The notes beneath the pieces are model-generated. The model was not told where the DNA came from. It worked only from the letters and a program-made list of their open reading frames with translations, and did no database searches. The translations under genes were made by a program, and so were the position numbers. Source: Paenibacillus albidus (GTDB taxonomy: Bacteria > Bacillota > Bacilli > Paenibacillales > Paenibacillaceae). Taken from it: a stretch of 64,000 nt of DNA. Shown here piece after piece: positions 35,789-45,261 of this stretch. Location: the NCBI RefSeq assembly GCF_014644435.1, contig NZ_BMKR01000001.1:186001-250000 (forward strand). Direction: 5' to 3'. How positions within the stretch are numbered: the stretch's first letter is position 1; every line of letters begins with the position of its first letter.

Positions 35789-37453
35789 ATGAATCGCGTC
35801 GGCCAACCCCTGCAGCTGCGGCCCCTTTCCAAAAAGCTCATCATCGCGGGCCTGATCGGTCTTGTCATCTTTATCATATTCCAAGTACTCCCTTCGGTCC
35901 TTTCCACTTCAGACGGCGAAAGTACTACAGTCATCAGCAAAGCGGAAGCCCGTAAGCAGGCGGCAGCATTCGCGGCAGCAGAGCTCGGTTATAAGGAGAC
36001 GGCAAGCGACCAGTGGAGTGTGGTGTACCGGACAGACTCCGCTTTTTATGGCTATATGTCCCGCGAAAAGCTGCTGACGGACTATTCCAAAAACAAGCTG
36101 GATCAGCGTTATCCTTTTGACGTCTATCAGGCAAGCCTGCGGGTCGGCGGGGAAGATCACCCCAGTCTGGCCATTGATCTTAATATGTATACCGGTAAAG
36201 TTGTAGCTTTTGCACGCGGGAGTGAGATCCCCTTCACACAACAGGCTTCAGTCGGCGGGAGTAGCGGTTCACAGCTGACCTTGGAGCAAAAGGAGAATTT
36301 GGCCCGTCCCTGGCTGCGGCTCTGGGGGGTCAATCCGGCGAAGCTGCAAGTCGATCCGGGCAGAGACAGCTTCGGGCTGGTCTACGCCGATAGCTCAGTC
36401 AAGGTAGGGGAGTCCCGGCTGCAATATTTTTTTAATTTTGCAGACAGCGAAGTCTCTTCCTTCCGGGCAGGCTTCACCGCCCCGGCGTGGCACACGACGT
36501 ATGTCACGGATCAGACCTCTCTCGCCACCAAGCTTACTATGTACGGCTACGGAATCCCTACACTGGCGCTGGGCATTCTTGCCCTCATCTACAGCATTCT
36601 CCGCAGAGGCCATACTTCATTCGCCCGCGGGGTGTTCTTGAGCTCGGTGCATTTTGTAATCATGATGGTCAGTACCTATAATATGTTGCCCGAAACGTCC
36701 GGCGATGACGCGTCGGCCCGCTTGACCTCGATCATCATGTTCACCCTGTACGCGCTCTATAGTCTGCTTATGTCCTCGCTGCTCTACTTTTCTCTGGTCG
36801 GCGGAGACGGATTATGGCGGCAGGAGGAAGGACTGAACCCATGGCCCCGGGCTACGGAACCGGGATATGGACAATATGTGCTAAGCAGCATCCGTGCCGG
36901 CTATATCTGGGCTTTCGTGCTGCTCGGTGTGCAGACCGTGATGTTTATTATTTTGAGCTATACCCTGGACAACTGGTCCACCACCGATGCCGACCAGTCG
37001 CCGTATAACATGCGGTATGCCTGGCTGCTGCCGATTGTAGCGTGGCTTGCGGGTCTTTCCGAAGAAGCGGTGTACCGCCTGTTCGGGATTCGGATGCTGA
37101 AAAAGCTCGTCCGCAGCACTCTGATTGCCAGTCTGATCACTACCCTGATCTGGGCCTTCGGCCATACGCTGTATCCGATCTATCCGGTCATCTCCCGCCC
37201 GATTGAACTGACCGTCATCGGGCTGCTGTTCAGTTATATTTTTCTCCGGTACGGATTTATAGCCGTCATGTTCAGCCACGTCGTATTTGACAGCATCCTG
37301 ATGGGCGCTACGCTCATCTTTATGAAGGACAGCATCAATGTAGCCTCCGGCATCTTCGCGCTCGTTATGCCGTTCCTGGTAGGTTACGTCGTCTACCGCT
37401 TTAATTCTCCGGCGAAGCCGGGGCCTTTGAAACCGGGGAATGGTTTGCGCTAG
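35789..37453 (+). CDS. CPBP family intramembrane metalloprotease with large N-terminal ectodomain
   Basis: About 554 aa. Residues about 18-38 form the first helix; about 50-235 form an extracytoplasmic region with KAEARKQAAAFAAAELGY, reminiscent of PepSY-like domains. Seven or more helices follow. The CAAX-protease-like catalytic motifs are complete: GLSEEAVYRLFGI (EExxxR), FGHTLYP and FSHVVFD. Such proteases act on membrane peptides or bacteriocin-like substrates. It is monocistronic with a terminator downstream. Confidence 0.88.
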   Translation: MNRVGQPLQLRPLSKKLIIAGLIGLVIFIIFQVLPSVLSTSDGESTTVISKAEARKQAAAFAAAELGYKETASDQWSVVYRTDSAFYGYMSREKLLTDYSKNKLDQRYPFDVYQASLRVGGEDHPSLAIDLNMYTGKVVAFARGSEIPFTQQASVGGSSGSQLTLEQKENLARPWLRLWGVNPAKLQVDPGRDSFGLVYADSSVKVGESRLQYFFNFADSEVSSFRAGFTAPAWHTTYVTDQTSLATKLTMYGYGIPTLALGILALIYSILRRGHTSFARGVFLSSVHFVIMMVSTYNMLPETSGDDASARLTSIIMFTLYALYSLLMSSLLYFSLVGGDGLWRQEEGLNPWPRATEPGYGQYVLSSIRAGYIWAFVLLGVQTVMFIILSYTLDNWSTTDADQSPYNMRYAWLLPIVAWLAGLSEEAVYRLFGIRMLKKLVRSTLIASLITTLIWAFGHTLYPIYPVISRPIELTVIGLLFSYIFLRYGFIAVMFSHVVFDSILMGATLIFMKDSINVASGIFALVMPFLVGYVVYRFNSPAKPGPLKPGNGLR

Positions 37454-37521
37454 GTCTCACCTCCACCTCTCCATCGTCAAACGCTGTTCGTCACCAGCCA
37501 GAATGGGTCCCGAATGTAAAG

Positions 37522-37559
37522 AAGCGATTCCCCGGGTAACGGGAGAATCGCTTTTTTTT
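37522..37559 (+). terminator. Terminator of the CPBP protease gene
   Basis: Long stem AAGCGATTC...GAATCGCTT with inner CCCGG/ACGGG pairing, followed by eight T. Confidence 0.88.
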
Positions 37560-37636
37560 ACAAACTTGTAAGGTTTCTAAAATGATCAAGGCGTCTCTTC
37601 CCCACTTTTGGGTCAGCCCCTTTAGCAGTAGCGGTC

Positions 37637-39595
37637 TTAATCTACACTTGGCTCCTCATCCCTGAGCGCATCCAGGATTTGTCCCGCCAGCTTGTCACCA
37701 ATGGAGAGCGGCCGGAAATCCTCTACCGCGGCTTCCTTGATCTTCTTCAGCGAGCCAAAATGCTTCAGCAGCAGCTTCCGCCGTTTGTCGCCGATTCCCG
37801 GAATGGCATCCAGCTTCGAGGTGACCATCGATTTCCCGCGCTGTTCCCGGTGGAACGTAATCGCGAACCGGTGAACCTCATCCTGAATCCGCTGCAGCAG
37901 ATAGAATTCCTGGCTATCCCGGGCCAACGCCACCGGCTCCGGCGGATCTCCCACCAGCAGCTGTGCAGTCTTGTGCTTATCATCCTTCACGAGTCCGCAG
38001 ACCGGAATGAAGAGGCCGAGCTCATTCTCTAGAATATCTATCGCTGAAGAGATCTGTCCTTTCCCTCCATCGACGACGATCAGATCCGGCAGCGGCAGGT
38101 TCTCTTTCAGCACCCGCTCATAACGGCGGCGGATCACCTCGCGCATTGTTCCATAGTCATCGGCACCGATGACGGTGCGGACCTTGTATTTGCGGTATTC
38201 TTTGCGGGCCGGCTTGCCGTCAATGAATACAACCATGGCCGACACCGGATTGGTCCCCTGGATATTCGAGTTATCAAAAGCTTCAATGCGGCTCAGATTC
38301 GCAAGCCCCAGGCTTTGCCCTAGGCTGACCGCCGCTCCCGAGGTCCGTTCCTCATCCCGTTCGATCAGCCGGAATTTCTCATCAAGCGCTACCCGGCCAT
38401 TCTCGCAGGCCATGCCGACCATCTGCTTCTTGAGGCCGCGCTGCGGCACCAGTACTTTGATGCCCAGCCATTCCTGGAGAATGGCGGCCCCGCCGGCAGC
38501 GTCGACCACGCCGGCCGCTGCGGCGGCTTCGGTTGCAGCCTCGCGTTCAGCCGTTTCCTGGGCTGTCTCCGGTTCCTCGGGACCGGCTTTCAGTTCTTCC
38601 GCAGCCAGCACCGCCAGCTCACCGGCAGCAGGCTTGGCTGCGATTCCACCTTCGCGCAGCGGGTCCGGCAGCAGGATTTCCTGTGGAAGTGCCGGATTGT
38701 CACTATAATATTGCGTCACATAGGACATAAAATCACTGTAGGCATCACCATAGAACGGAAAAGCCGACGAGTGCCGCTGAATCATTTTCCCCTGGCGCAT
38801 ATACAGGATCTGCACACACATCCAGCCCTTATCTACGGCATAACCAAATACGTCGCGGTCCCGGGTGTCCGGGGTATTGATCTTCTGCTTCTCCATCAAC
38901 GCATCGATGTGAATGATCTGATCCCGCAGCTCCTTGGCCCGCTCAAAATAAAGCTCCTCGGCAGCCTCCTGCATCTTTTTCTGCAAATCCTTCTTGACCG
39001 CCTCATGGCCGCCGCCCAGAAATCCGGATATACTTTGAATAATCTCATCATAAGAAGACTTCGGTACTTCCTTCTCACATGGAGCCAGACACTGGCCCAT
39101 ATGATAATACAGACAGACTTCCTTAGGCATAACCCCGCATTTACGCAACGGATACATCCGGTCCAGCAGCTTTTTGGTCTGCTGGGCGGCATATGCATTC
39201 GGATAGGGGCCAAAATATTTTGCTTTATCCTTAAGCACCCGGCGTGTCACTTCAAGACGCGGATGAGCTTCATTCGTGATTTTGATATAGGGAAAGGTCT
39301 TGTCATCCTTCAGCAAAACGTTATAACGGGGCATATGCTTCTTAATCAAATTACACTCCAGAATGAGTGCTTCCATGTTGCTGGCCGTAACAATATATTC
39401 AAAGTCGACAATGTTGGCCACGAGCCGCTGTGTTTTGCCGTTATGGCTTCCGGTAAAATAAGAGCGGACCCGGTTCTTCAGCACCTTGGCCTTGCCCACA
39501 TAAATAATGGTGCCTTCTTCATTCTTCATCAGATAGCACCCGGGCAGGTCGGGTAACAACGCCAGCTTGTTGCGGATATTATCCATATAGTCCAT
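37637..39595 (-). CDS. uvrC: UvrABC excinuclease subunit C
   Basis: About 652 aa, longer than Bacillus UvrC (about 598). GIY-YIG nuclease at the N-terminus ([19 protein letters not shown]), UVR motif near 200-240 ([17 protein letters not shown]), RNase H-like endonuclease ([23 protein letters not shown]) and C-terminal helix-hairpin-helix ([18 protein letters not shown]). It makes both incisions in nucleotide excision repair. An Ala/Glu-rich insertion (around 38490-38650) lies between the UVR and RNase H regions. ATG 39595 has GGGGGAG upstream. Confidence 0.97.
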   Translation of the reverse strand: MDYMDNIRNKLALLPDLPGCYLMKNEEGTIIYVGKAKVLKNRVRSYFTGSHNGKTQRLVANIVDFEYIVTASNMEALILECNLIKKHMPRYNVLLKDDKTFPYIKITNEAHPRLEVTRRVLKDKAKYFGPYPNAYAAQQTKKLLDRMYPLRKCGVMPKEVCLYYHMGQCLAPCEKEVPKSSYDEIIQSISGFLGGGHEAVKKDLQKKMQEAAEELYFERAKELRDQIIHIDALMEKQKINTPDTRDRDVFGYAVDKGWMCVQILYMRQGKMIQRHSSAFPFYGDAYSDFMSYVTQYYSDNPALPQEILLPDPLREGGIAAKPAAGELAVLAAEELKAGPEEPETAQETAEREAATEAAAAAGVVDAAGGAAILQEWLGIKVLVPQRGLKKQMVGMACENGRVALDEKFRLIERDEERTSGAAVSLGQSLGLANLSRIEAFDNSNIQGTNPVSAMVVFIDGKPARKEYRKYKVRTVIGADDYGTMREVIRRRYERVLKENLPLPDLIVVDGGKGQISSAIDILENELGLFIPVCGLVKDDKHKTAQLLVGDPPEPVALARDSQEFYLLQRIQDEVHRFAITFHREQRGKSMVTSKLDAIPGIGDKRRKLLLKHFGSLKKIKEAAVEDFRPLSIGDKLAGQILDALRDEEPSVD

Positions 39596-39743
39596 AATTT
39601 CTCCCCCACCTGAATCCTCCCCGCGCCGCAAGACCCGGGGGCATCCTCCTGTACACCAGCCTCAGCCAGGCCTAACAGGGGATGTTTGCATGAAGTTAAT
39701 TATAACATGAACAGAACAAATGTACTCTTTTTATTGAACACAA

Positions 39744-39771
39744 AACGCCTCCGGCAGGAACCGAAGGCGTT
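39744..39771 (-). terminator. Terminator of trxA
   Basis: Stem AACGCCTCCGG with CCGAAGGCGTT (one mismatch) followed leftward by TTTTGTG. Confidence 0.65.
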
Positions 39772-39812
39772 ACTTGTGCAGGCCCAAAGGGCTGTGCAGG
39801 AGCATACAGATA

Positions 39813-40130
39813 TTATTGGTGTTTAGCTACGATATTTTTGAGGGATTCTTTGGAGTTCAGGCCTACAACTTTATCTACCGGTTGACCGTCTTTGAAGAAG
39901 ATCAGGGTAGGAATACTCATTACTCCAAAACGGGAAGCCGTTTCCGGATTCTCATCCACGTTCAATTTTGCAATCTTTACGCCATCTCCAAGCTCGGTGG
40001 ACAATTCGTCCAGAATAGGAGCAAGCATTTTGCATGGGCCGCACCAAGGAGCCCAGAAATCTACTACTACAGTACCTTGACCTTCTACTTCGTTAGCGAA
40101 GGATTGGTCAGACACGTTCACGATAGCCAT
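39813..40130 (-). CDS. trxA: Thioredoxin
   Basis: About 105 aa with active site WCGPCKM and cis-proline in MSIPTLIFF, the complete thioredoxin fold. It reduces protein disulfides in the cytoplasm, using electrons from thioredoxin reductase. Monocistronic, with its own promoter and terminator. Confidence 0.97.
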   Translation of the reverse strand: MAIVNVSDQSFANEVEGQGTVVVDFWAPWCGPCKMLAPILDELSTELGDGVKIAKLNVDENPETASRFGVMSIPTLIFFKDGQPVDKVVGLNSKESLKNIVAKHQ

Positions 40131-40217
40131 GTTATTGTTCCTCCTTTAAGTTTTTCGAAGCAATGTAATGGTTTCATCTAATATGATAACCAAATTACTA
40201 TCTACCGACACGGTTTC

Positions 40218-40246
40218 AGTATAACATATTTATTGGGGCAAGTGAA
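40218..40246 (-). promoter_or_regulatory. SigA-type promoter of trxA
   Basis: TTCACT (40241-40246 on the minus strand), 17-bp spacer, TATACT (40218-40223). Confidence 0.55.
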
Positions 40247-40437
40247 TGGTTACTCACAATTATATTGTTAAAAATATATTTTCCGCGGCATTTCTGCCTC
40301 CAGCCGGGCTGCATTCTTCCGTCAACCTTATCTTTACAATCTCCCTGCAGTTTCGGTATACTTGAGGAAAGCGCATTAATTGTCAATGACTTATCTCATA
40401 ACAATGCAGGCCTCTCGCCTGCAAGGAGGCAGAACCT

Positions 40438-40596
40438 ATGGATGTCAACGCGCACGTACGGGACCCACGGGAGCATGTGAACGAAGAACCCCGCGATGAC
40501 TTGGGCGATTTAATGGCCGGTTTTTTTGGAATGACCGGATTCATGACTGTTGTGTTCTTCGGCATGGTGATTGTCAAGTTTATACTGTCCGAGTAG
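40438..40596 (+). CDS. Small membrane peptide, possibly YqzM-like
   Basis: Fifty-two residues: a charged N-terminus (DVNAHVRDPREHVNEEPRDD) and one hydrophobic helix (MTGFMTVVFFGMVIVKFIL). AAGGAGG lies ten bases upstream of the ATG. The acidic start plus single helix ending VIVKFI resembles the short YqzM-type proteins of Bacilli, but I cannot confirm this. Nothing else is known of its function. Confidence 0.6.
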   Translation: MDVNAHVRDPREHVNEEPRDDLGDLMAGFFGMTGFMTVVFFGMVIVKFILSE

Positions 40597-40834
40597 CTGG
40601 CAGTATAAACCTTCCTCAGATTCGCGGCGGCAGCTGCAATGCAAAAAATCCGGTGTTTCCCTTGGGAAGCAACCGGATTTTTGTCTATTTACACAGGTTC
40701 TTGGCTCGGCTAAAACCATGGTTCGCCTGATCGGCTCCCCATCCGGAGACGTTACTGCTCCTCCATTCAAAACGTTCGAGCCCAAGATCCTTCTATTTGT
40801 AGAACAACGCACCTTATCTGCGCTTGAGAGCAAT

Positions 40835-41019
40835 CTAATGTATTTAGTGCAGTAACACTCGCTCCAGGGCAGCTCAAAAGTGCATTTGGATGTATTTCGT
40901 ACAGTGAAAATCAAGAAAACAGGTGATTTCCAGCCCATTTTGCTATTCCTGATGTATCAAATGCAGTCTAACCGGACAAAAGCAGGATTGGCCCGCAAAC
41001 TGATGTACAAAATGCAGTG
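40835..41019. repeat. Intergenic element C: four dyads at 52-62-51 spacing
   Basis: Modules start at 40835 (CTAATGTATTTAGTGCAGTA), 40887, 40949 and 41000 (CTGATGTACAAAATGCAGTG). All read ATGTA-N5-TRCAGT in the same sense, so they are more alike in direction than in elements A and B. It occupies the middle of the 462-bp gap between the small membrane peptide and dnaI. No ORF is supported; nothing else is seen between 40597 and 40834. Confidence 0.75.
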
Positions 41020-41058
41020 TACTAACTCATCCCCGGGATTCAACAGGAGTTTCACCAG

Positions 41059-42015
41059 CTATCTGCCGGTCCCCCGCTGGTTCTCCCCATGCAGAGGTAC
41101 TACATCAACAAACGGAGCAATCCGGTCCATCAAACGCTGCCCTTTATATAGCTCTTCGCCGTCTTTGCTGGTGAAGCTGAGATGTTTCTCCAGCCCGTCC
41201 AGCGGATAGTTCGAGGTATAGAAGGTGGGCTTGCGGTTCATGCGGTAGTTCAGAATCGCTCCCAGCACATGGTCGCGTGCCCAGGGATTCAAATTCTCCG
41301 CACCGATATCGTCAAAAATAAGCAAATCACAATTTTTCAACGTATCCACCGTTTCCTTCAGCTTCTGGCCGTCCATCATAATCGATTTCAGATCTTCAAT
41401 AAAATCCGGCATGTACACAATAACACCGCTGTATCCGGCTACAGCCAGTTCGTGCAGCAGATAACACATCAGGAAAGTCTTGCCCGTTCCAAAGGTTCCG
41501 TGCAGGTAGATCCCGCGCGAAGTCAGCCCCTCTTCCTTGGCAGCTGAAATATAGTCGAATAATTTATTGACAGCAGAGACCCGGCGCGGGTCTTTGCCCA
41601 TAATATCAATCTCATCGTAGCCCCCGTTCAGGACCCGCTCATCCACATAAAAGCTGCGGATCCGTTTGCGGATGTTGTCCTGATTGTCCTGGGCCACCTT
41701 CAGGCGGCACGGTGTCTTGCGTTCATATAGATCTGGTGTGCCGCCTACGGTCTCAACCGTAAGCTTGCTGTAATGGCCCGGGAAATCATTCGGGCATTTC
41801 TCAAGGCCCGGGCAGTTGGCACAGTTGCGGCTTTCCTCCACGTATTGATACAGGCGGCTCATGTGCAGCCGAAGCCGGGTTTCCTCCAGCTCCGGATGCT
41901 CGGCCAGCAGCGCCTTGACCAAAGGATGGTTAAACAGCCCTTGCTCCAAATCGCGGGAACGCTGGCGCAGAGCGGGACTATTCATTGAACGCAGCACATC
42001 GCCCATAGACTCCAT
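41059..42015 (-). CDS. dnaI: Primosomal helicase loader DnaI
   Basis: About 318 aa. N-terminal zinc-binding region with CANCPGLEKCPNDFPGHY and a C-terminal AAA+ ATPase: Walker A HGTFGTGKT, Walker B LLIFDDIG. It loads the replicative helicase DnaC at the origin and at restart sites. It lies 18 bases after dnaB, as in other Bacilli, so the pair is an operon. Confidence 0.94.
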   Translation of the reverse strand: MESMGDVLRSMNSPALRQRSRDLEQGLFNHPLVKALLAEHPELEETRLRLHMSRLYQYVEESRNCANCPGLEKCPNDFPGHYSKLTVETVGGTPDLYERKTPCRLKVAQDNQDNIRKRIRSFYVDERVLNGGYDEIDIMGKDPRRVSAVNKLFDYISAAKEEGLTSRGIYLHGTFGTGKTFLMCYLLHELAVAGYSGVIVYMPDFIEDLKSIMMDGQKLKETVDTLKNCDLLIFDDIGAENLNPWARDHVLGAILNYRMNRKPTFYTSNYPLDGLEKHLSFTSKDGEELYKGQRLMDRIAPFVDVVPLHGENQRGTGR

Positions 42016-42033
42016 GCTTCCACCTCACTTTCT

Positions 42034-43569
42034 TTACGGCGCTTTCGATTTCTTGCTGGCCTTAATTTCGGCCGCTTTTTTCATCATCGCCGCGAATTCT
42101 TCATCGGATACGGTCCCTGCACTGCCATCATCCAGCACAATGGGAATCTCGGGCTTGCCGGACCGTCCGGCATTTTTGGCATAGGAGCGCGTGCGGCTCC
42201 CTGCGGAAGCAGGGGTCCCGGCGGCCGCCCCTTTGCCTTTTACTTTGGACTGGTCCCGGATATAGCGGACCGCTTTCTCGTACGTATTCACCTGTTTCAC
42301 CAGCATATTGGAAGCGATCGCCTCCACAAAGTTGCGGTTCATGCGCTGTTCCCCGCCGGAGGCCACCATGGTCATCAAATAATGAATAAGGACATTAATA
42401 ACTTCCCCCGACAGCTTGTAGTTCAGATCGATTTTCTCGAACATGTCCATCAGATGCCCTGGCACAGTCCCCGGAAAAAAGGTCTGCAAAAGCCGTGTAT
42501 AAGGTTCGTTGCGCAGCATCATATTATACTGGTGAATGTCACACTTGGACAAAAATTGCGGAGGCACCTCTACATAATACTCCATCTCGACAGGCTGCTC
42601 CGGAGGAGCACTGGAATCATCCCCCTCCTCTGCGGAAGCAGCACGGATGGAAATCACCTTGGCTGCAGCAATTTCCCGCTTCTCCTGGCGCCTCATATCC
42701 TGGCGGAAATGCTGGCTGGCCTTATACTGCAGCGCATCCAGAATGACCTCGCCATCCGGCGAGAAGACCCCGTCTTCGTCCAGCAGACGGCTAAGGTCCT
42801 GCGGGCCAAGCTCGTATTTGTGGGCCACATAATTAATGACCCCCATTTGGGCATGGTCAAAGCGCAGCTTCTCCACATGACCCCTGTTGGCCGATTCCCG
42901 CGGGAATCGCAGGATAATATCGCTGTAGCCAATCGCCGGCTCACCTGTTTCACGCATGCCCGGCTGCCGGACCGATGCCACCTCGGCCAAGGCCTGCTCT
43001 AGCTCATAGTCAATCACATGTGTATTCAGCTGAAAAATATCGTAAAAGGGCAATGAAATATTCTCTTTGCCAATCGATCTGCGGCTCCACTCCTCCGGCT
43101 CGCGGTTCCAGAACTGCTCCCGGAGGGACAACACGGCAAATTTGCCGATCTTGTCGCGCAAGAGCAGCGTCAGATGCTGGGTGGCAAAAAAATCAGCCGG
43201 CGACAGCGGCGGCATCAGCTCATATTCGTACATATAGTCATCAGTCTCCGGCACATAGATTCGACAGGTCTGCAGCAGTCCTACCGCCTCCAGCCGGGAA
43301 CACTGATCAATTAAATATTTGCGGCCCTTCTCGTTCGGCTCCACACCCAGTGTCATAAAGAGCCTGCGCTGCTGCTCCACTCCGGAATAGCCAATAGTCT
43401 CAGCCGGGACATGCTCAAACAGCAGCCGGTACAGACTGATGGCGAATGCGCCTACCATAGGCTGATATACAGAACTAAGCATCCGGCCGTCAATCACACT
43501 AAGCCCGAATTCGCGGGAAACGCAGTAGCGATGATGCTCGGTATAATGATGTAAATGGCTCATGCGCAT
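42034..43569 (-). CDS. dnaB: Replication initiation and membrane attachment protein DnaB
   Basis: About 511 aa, similar to Bacillus DnaB (472). It has the DnaB/DnaD-type helical domains, including an extended linker rich in charged residues (around residues 300-345) and a C-terminal YEKAVRYIRDQSK segment. It acts with DnaD and DnaI in helicase loading. I chose ATG 43569, which has a GGTGG/GGGGGG site upstream; longer in-frame starts reach through it. The tail (residues about 450-511) is Lys/Ala-rich. Confidence 0.9.
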   Translation of the reverse strand: MRMSHLHHYTEHHRYCVSREFGLSVIDGRMLSSVYQPMVGAFAISLYRLLFEHVPAETIGYSGVEQQRRLFMTLGVEPNEKGRKYLIDQCSRLEAVGLLQTCRIYVPETDDYMYEYELMPPLSPADFFATQHLTLLLRDKIGKFAVLSLREQFWNREPEEWSRRSIGKENISLPFYDIFQLNTHVIDYELEQALAEVASVRQPGMRETGEPAIGYSDIILRFPRESANRGHVEKLRFDHAQMGVINYVAHKYELGPQDLSRLLDEDGVFSPDGEVILDALQYKASQHFRQDMRRQEKREIAAAKVISIRAASAEEGDDSSAPPEQPVEMEYYVEVPPQFLSKCDIHQYNMMLRNEPYTRLLQTFFPGTVPGHLMDMFEKIDLNYKLSGEVINVLIHYLMTMVASGGEQRMNRNFVEAIASNMLVKQVNTYEKAVRYIRDQSKVKGKGAAAGTPASAGSRTRSYAKNAGRSGKPEIPIVLDDGSAGTVSDEEFAAMMKKAAEIKASKKSKAP

Positions 43570-43721
43570 CTGCGGATACCACCCCCCTTGTTTACACGAA
43601 TTCATGTAGATTTCTATTCTATCACAAAAATCTCCGCCGGAAATGTAAAATAAAGCCCAATTTCGACGTTTTTCGCAGAACATTCATTCTCCTTAGGAAA
43701 CTTATGGATATTGGAGAAGTC

Positions 43722-43754
43722 AAAGAAAACGGCCTTCCCTAGGGAAGCCGCTTT
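43722..43754 (-). terminator. Terminator of the YuiB-like gene
   Basis: Leftward GGCTTCCC TA GGGAAGGCC stem with one bulge, then TTTTCTTT. Confidence 0.65.
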
Positions 43755-43771
43755 CATGAATAGCTTTGGAA

Positions 43772-44068
43772 TTAGAACATTTTGTAGCCGCCGATCCGCA
43801 GCTTCTGGATGGTCCATCCGCTGAGCACTGCTCCGGCAAGGCCGGCGATTCCCGTAAGGTAATCCACGACCTGAAAGGTGGACAGATGCTCCCACAGCGA
43901 CATGGCATTCCGGTCCCAGATGGAGTACACCACAACCGGGAGAATCACAATTACGAACAGATAAGCGGGAAACCAGGTTGTCTTCATTAACATGTTAAGA
44001 ATAAAGCCAATCCCGAACATCATGACAAAGAATAAAACGGCCAAAACGAATACAGGAATAAATCCCAT
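43772..44068 (-). CDS. YuiB-like small membrane protein
   Basis: About 98 aa with two strong hydrophobic segments at the N-terminus (PVFVLAVLFFVMMFGIGFIL and FPAYLFVIVILPVVVYSI) and a third weaker one near residue 75. Sequence and size resemble Bacillus YuiB, whose neighbours there are the same NADH-dehydrogenase genes found 5 kb away here. Function unknown. Confidence 0.6.
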   Translation of the reverse strand: MGFIPVFVLAVLFFVMMFGIGFILNMLMKTTWFPAYLFVIVILPVVVYSIWDRNAMSLWEHLSTFQVVDYLTGIAGLAGAVLSGWTIQKLRIGGYKMF

Positions 44069-44195
44069 CTGCCGTCTTCACCCCTCTCTATAAAGAACCG
44101 CACATCTTATACGAGCTAGTAGTAAGTTTACTAGAAAAAATGTCACGAAGCAATGAACTTTATTGTGTACCCGGCACTTTTTTGACCCTCCCGGT

Positions 44196-44225
44196 TTGCT
44201 CTGGGCAGTCTGCATGCGATACAAT
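44196..44225 (+). promoter_or_regulatory. Possible promoter of hemQ
   Basis: TTGCTC (44196-44201), 18-bp spacer, TACAAT (44220-44225). If used, the mRNA leader contains the tandem repeat that follows. Confidence 0.45.
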
Positions 44226-44250
44226 GCTTATAGATTAATCGGATACATAT

Positions 44251-44399
44251 AGGCTTTGTAAAACTAAGCATATGCTTTCGAAGCCAAGTTTTACACGAAG
44301 TAATTTCAGCGAAGCTTAGGCTTTGTAAAACTAAGCATATGCTTCCGAAGCCAAGTTTTACACGAAGTAATTTCAGCGAAGCTTAGGCTTTGTAAAACT
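44251..44399 (+). repeat. 67-bp tandem repeat in the hemQ leader
   Basis: Two full copies (44251-44317, 44318-44384) differing at one base, plus the first 15 bases of a third copy. Each contains TGTAAAACT ... AGTTTTACA around AAGCATATGCTT, so each can form a hairpin. The partial third copy runs directly into the hemQ ribosome site (TTTTAAGGAG). Confidence 0.9.
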
Positions 44400-44415
44400 T
44401 TTAAGGAGTGAGATC

Positions 44416-45168
44416 ATGAATGAAGCTGCTTTGACCCTGGAAGGCTGGTACGCCCTCCACGACTTCCGCTCTCTGAATTGGACAGCCTGGACGGCTGCCG
44501 ATGATGAGGAACGTGCCGTAGCTCTGGAGGAGCTGCACGCTTTTATGCAAGAATGGGGACCTGTCGAGGAAGCCAAGGAAGGAAGCTCCGCTGTCTACTC
44601 CATTGTCGGCCAAAAGGCGGATTTCGTCCTGATGTACCTGCGTGAGAGCCTGGAAGCCCTGAACAAGCTTGAGACCGCCTTCAATAAAACAGCCTTTGCC
44701 CAATACACCACCAAAGCATACTCCTACGTGAGTATTGTTGAGCTTAGCAATTATCTTGCAGCCGGAGGCGACGGCGGAGATCCGATGCAGAATCCGCATG
44801 TAATCTCCAGACTGAAGCCGATACTGCCGCAAGCGGCGCATATCTGCTTCTATCCGATGAACAAGAAACGCGAGCTGGCCGATAACTGGTACATGCTTGA
44901 TATGGACAAGCGCCGCGAGCTGATGAGAACCCATGGCCTAATCGGACGCGGCTACGCCGGCAAGGTCAAGCAGATCATTACCGGCTCCGTTGGCTTCGAC
45001 GACTGGGAGTGGGGTGTGACGCTCTTCGCCGAGGATGCACTGCAGTTCAAGAAGCTGGTGTACGAGATGCGCTTTGACGAAGTCAGCGCCCGTTACGGCG
45101 AGTTCGGGCCTTTCTATGTGGGGAACCTGCTGACGCCGGAGAGCTTTGAGGAGTTTCTAAAGCTTTAG
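44416..45168 (+). CDS. hemQ: Coproheme decarboxylase (HemQ/ChdC)
   Basis: About 250 aa. It belongs to the chlorite dismutase-like heme peroxidases. The signature [20 protein letters not shown] lies near residue 160, followed by the haem-ligand His in [17 protein letters not shown] and [14 protein letters not shown]. It oxidatively removes two propionates from coproheme to make haem b, the last step of the Gram-positive haem pathway. AAGGAG is nine bases before the ATG. It appears monocistronic. Confidence 0.93.
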   Translation: MNEAALTLEGWYALHDFRSLNWTAWTAADDEERAVALEELHAFMQEWGPVEEAKEGSSAVYSIVGQKADFVLMYLRESLEALNKLETAFNKTAFAQYTTKAYSYVSIVELSNYLAAGGDGGDPMQNPHVISRLKPILPQAAHICFYPMNKKRELADNWYMLDMDKRRELMRTHGLIGRGYAGKVKQIITGSVGFDDWEWGVTLFAEDALQFKKLVYEMRFDEVSARYGEFGPFYVGNLLTPESFEEFLKL

Positions 45169-45195
45169 TCCAAGCTGCACCATGCTGACATAAAC

Positions 45196-45239
45196 AGGGA
45201 TGCCCCAAAGCCATTACGGCCACGGGACATCCCTTTTTT
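45196..45239 (+). terminator. Terminator of hemQ
   Basis: AGGGATGCCCC pairs with GGGACATCCCT (one mismatch), followed by six T. Confidence 0.8.
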
Positions 45240-45261
45240 CAGATCGTTTTTTCGGAACGGC

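Noticed and set aside
40571..41209. Short plus-strand ORFs through element C and antisense to dnaI
   Set aside because: They cross dyad modules or oppose dnaI, with no supporting signals.
44251..44399. Possible CRISPR array (67-bp repeats)
   Set aside because: The copies are directly adjacent with no unique spacers, only two full copies exist, and there are no cas genes. It is a tandem duplication.
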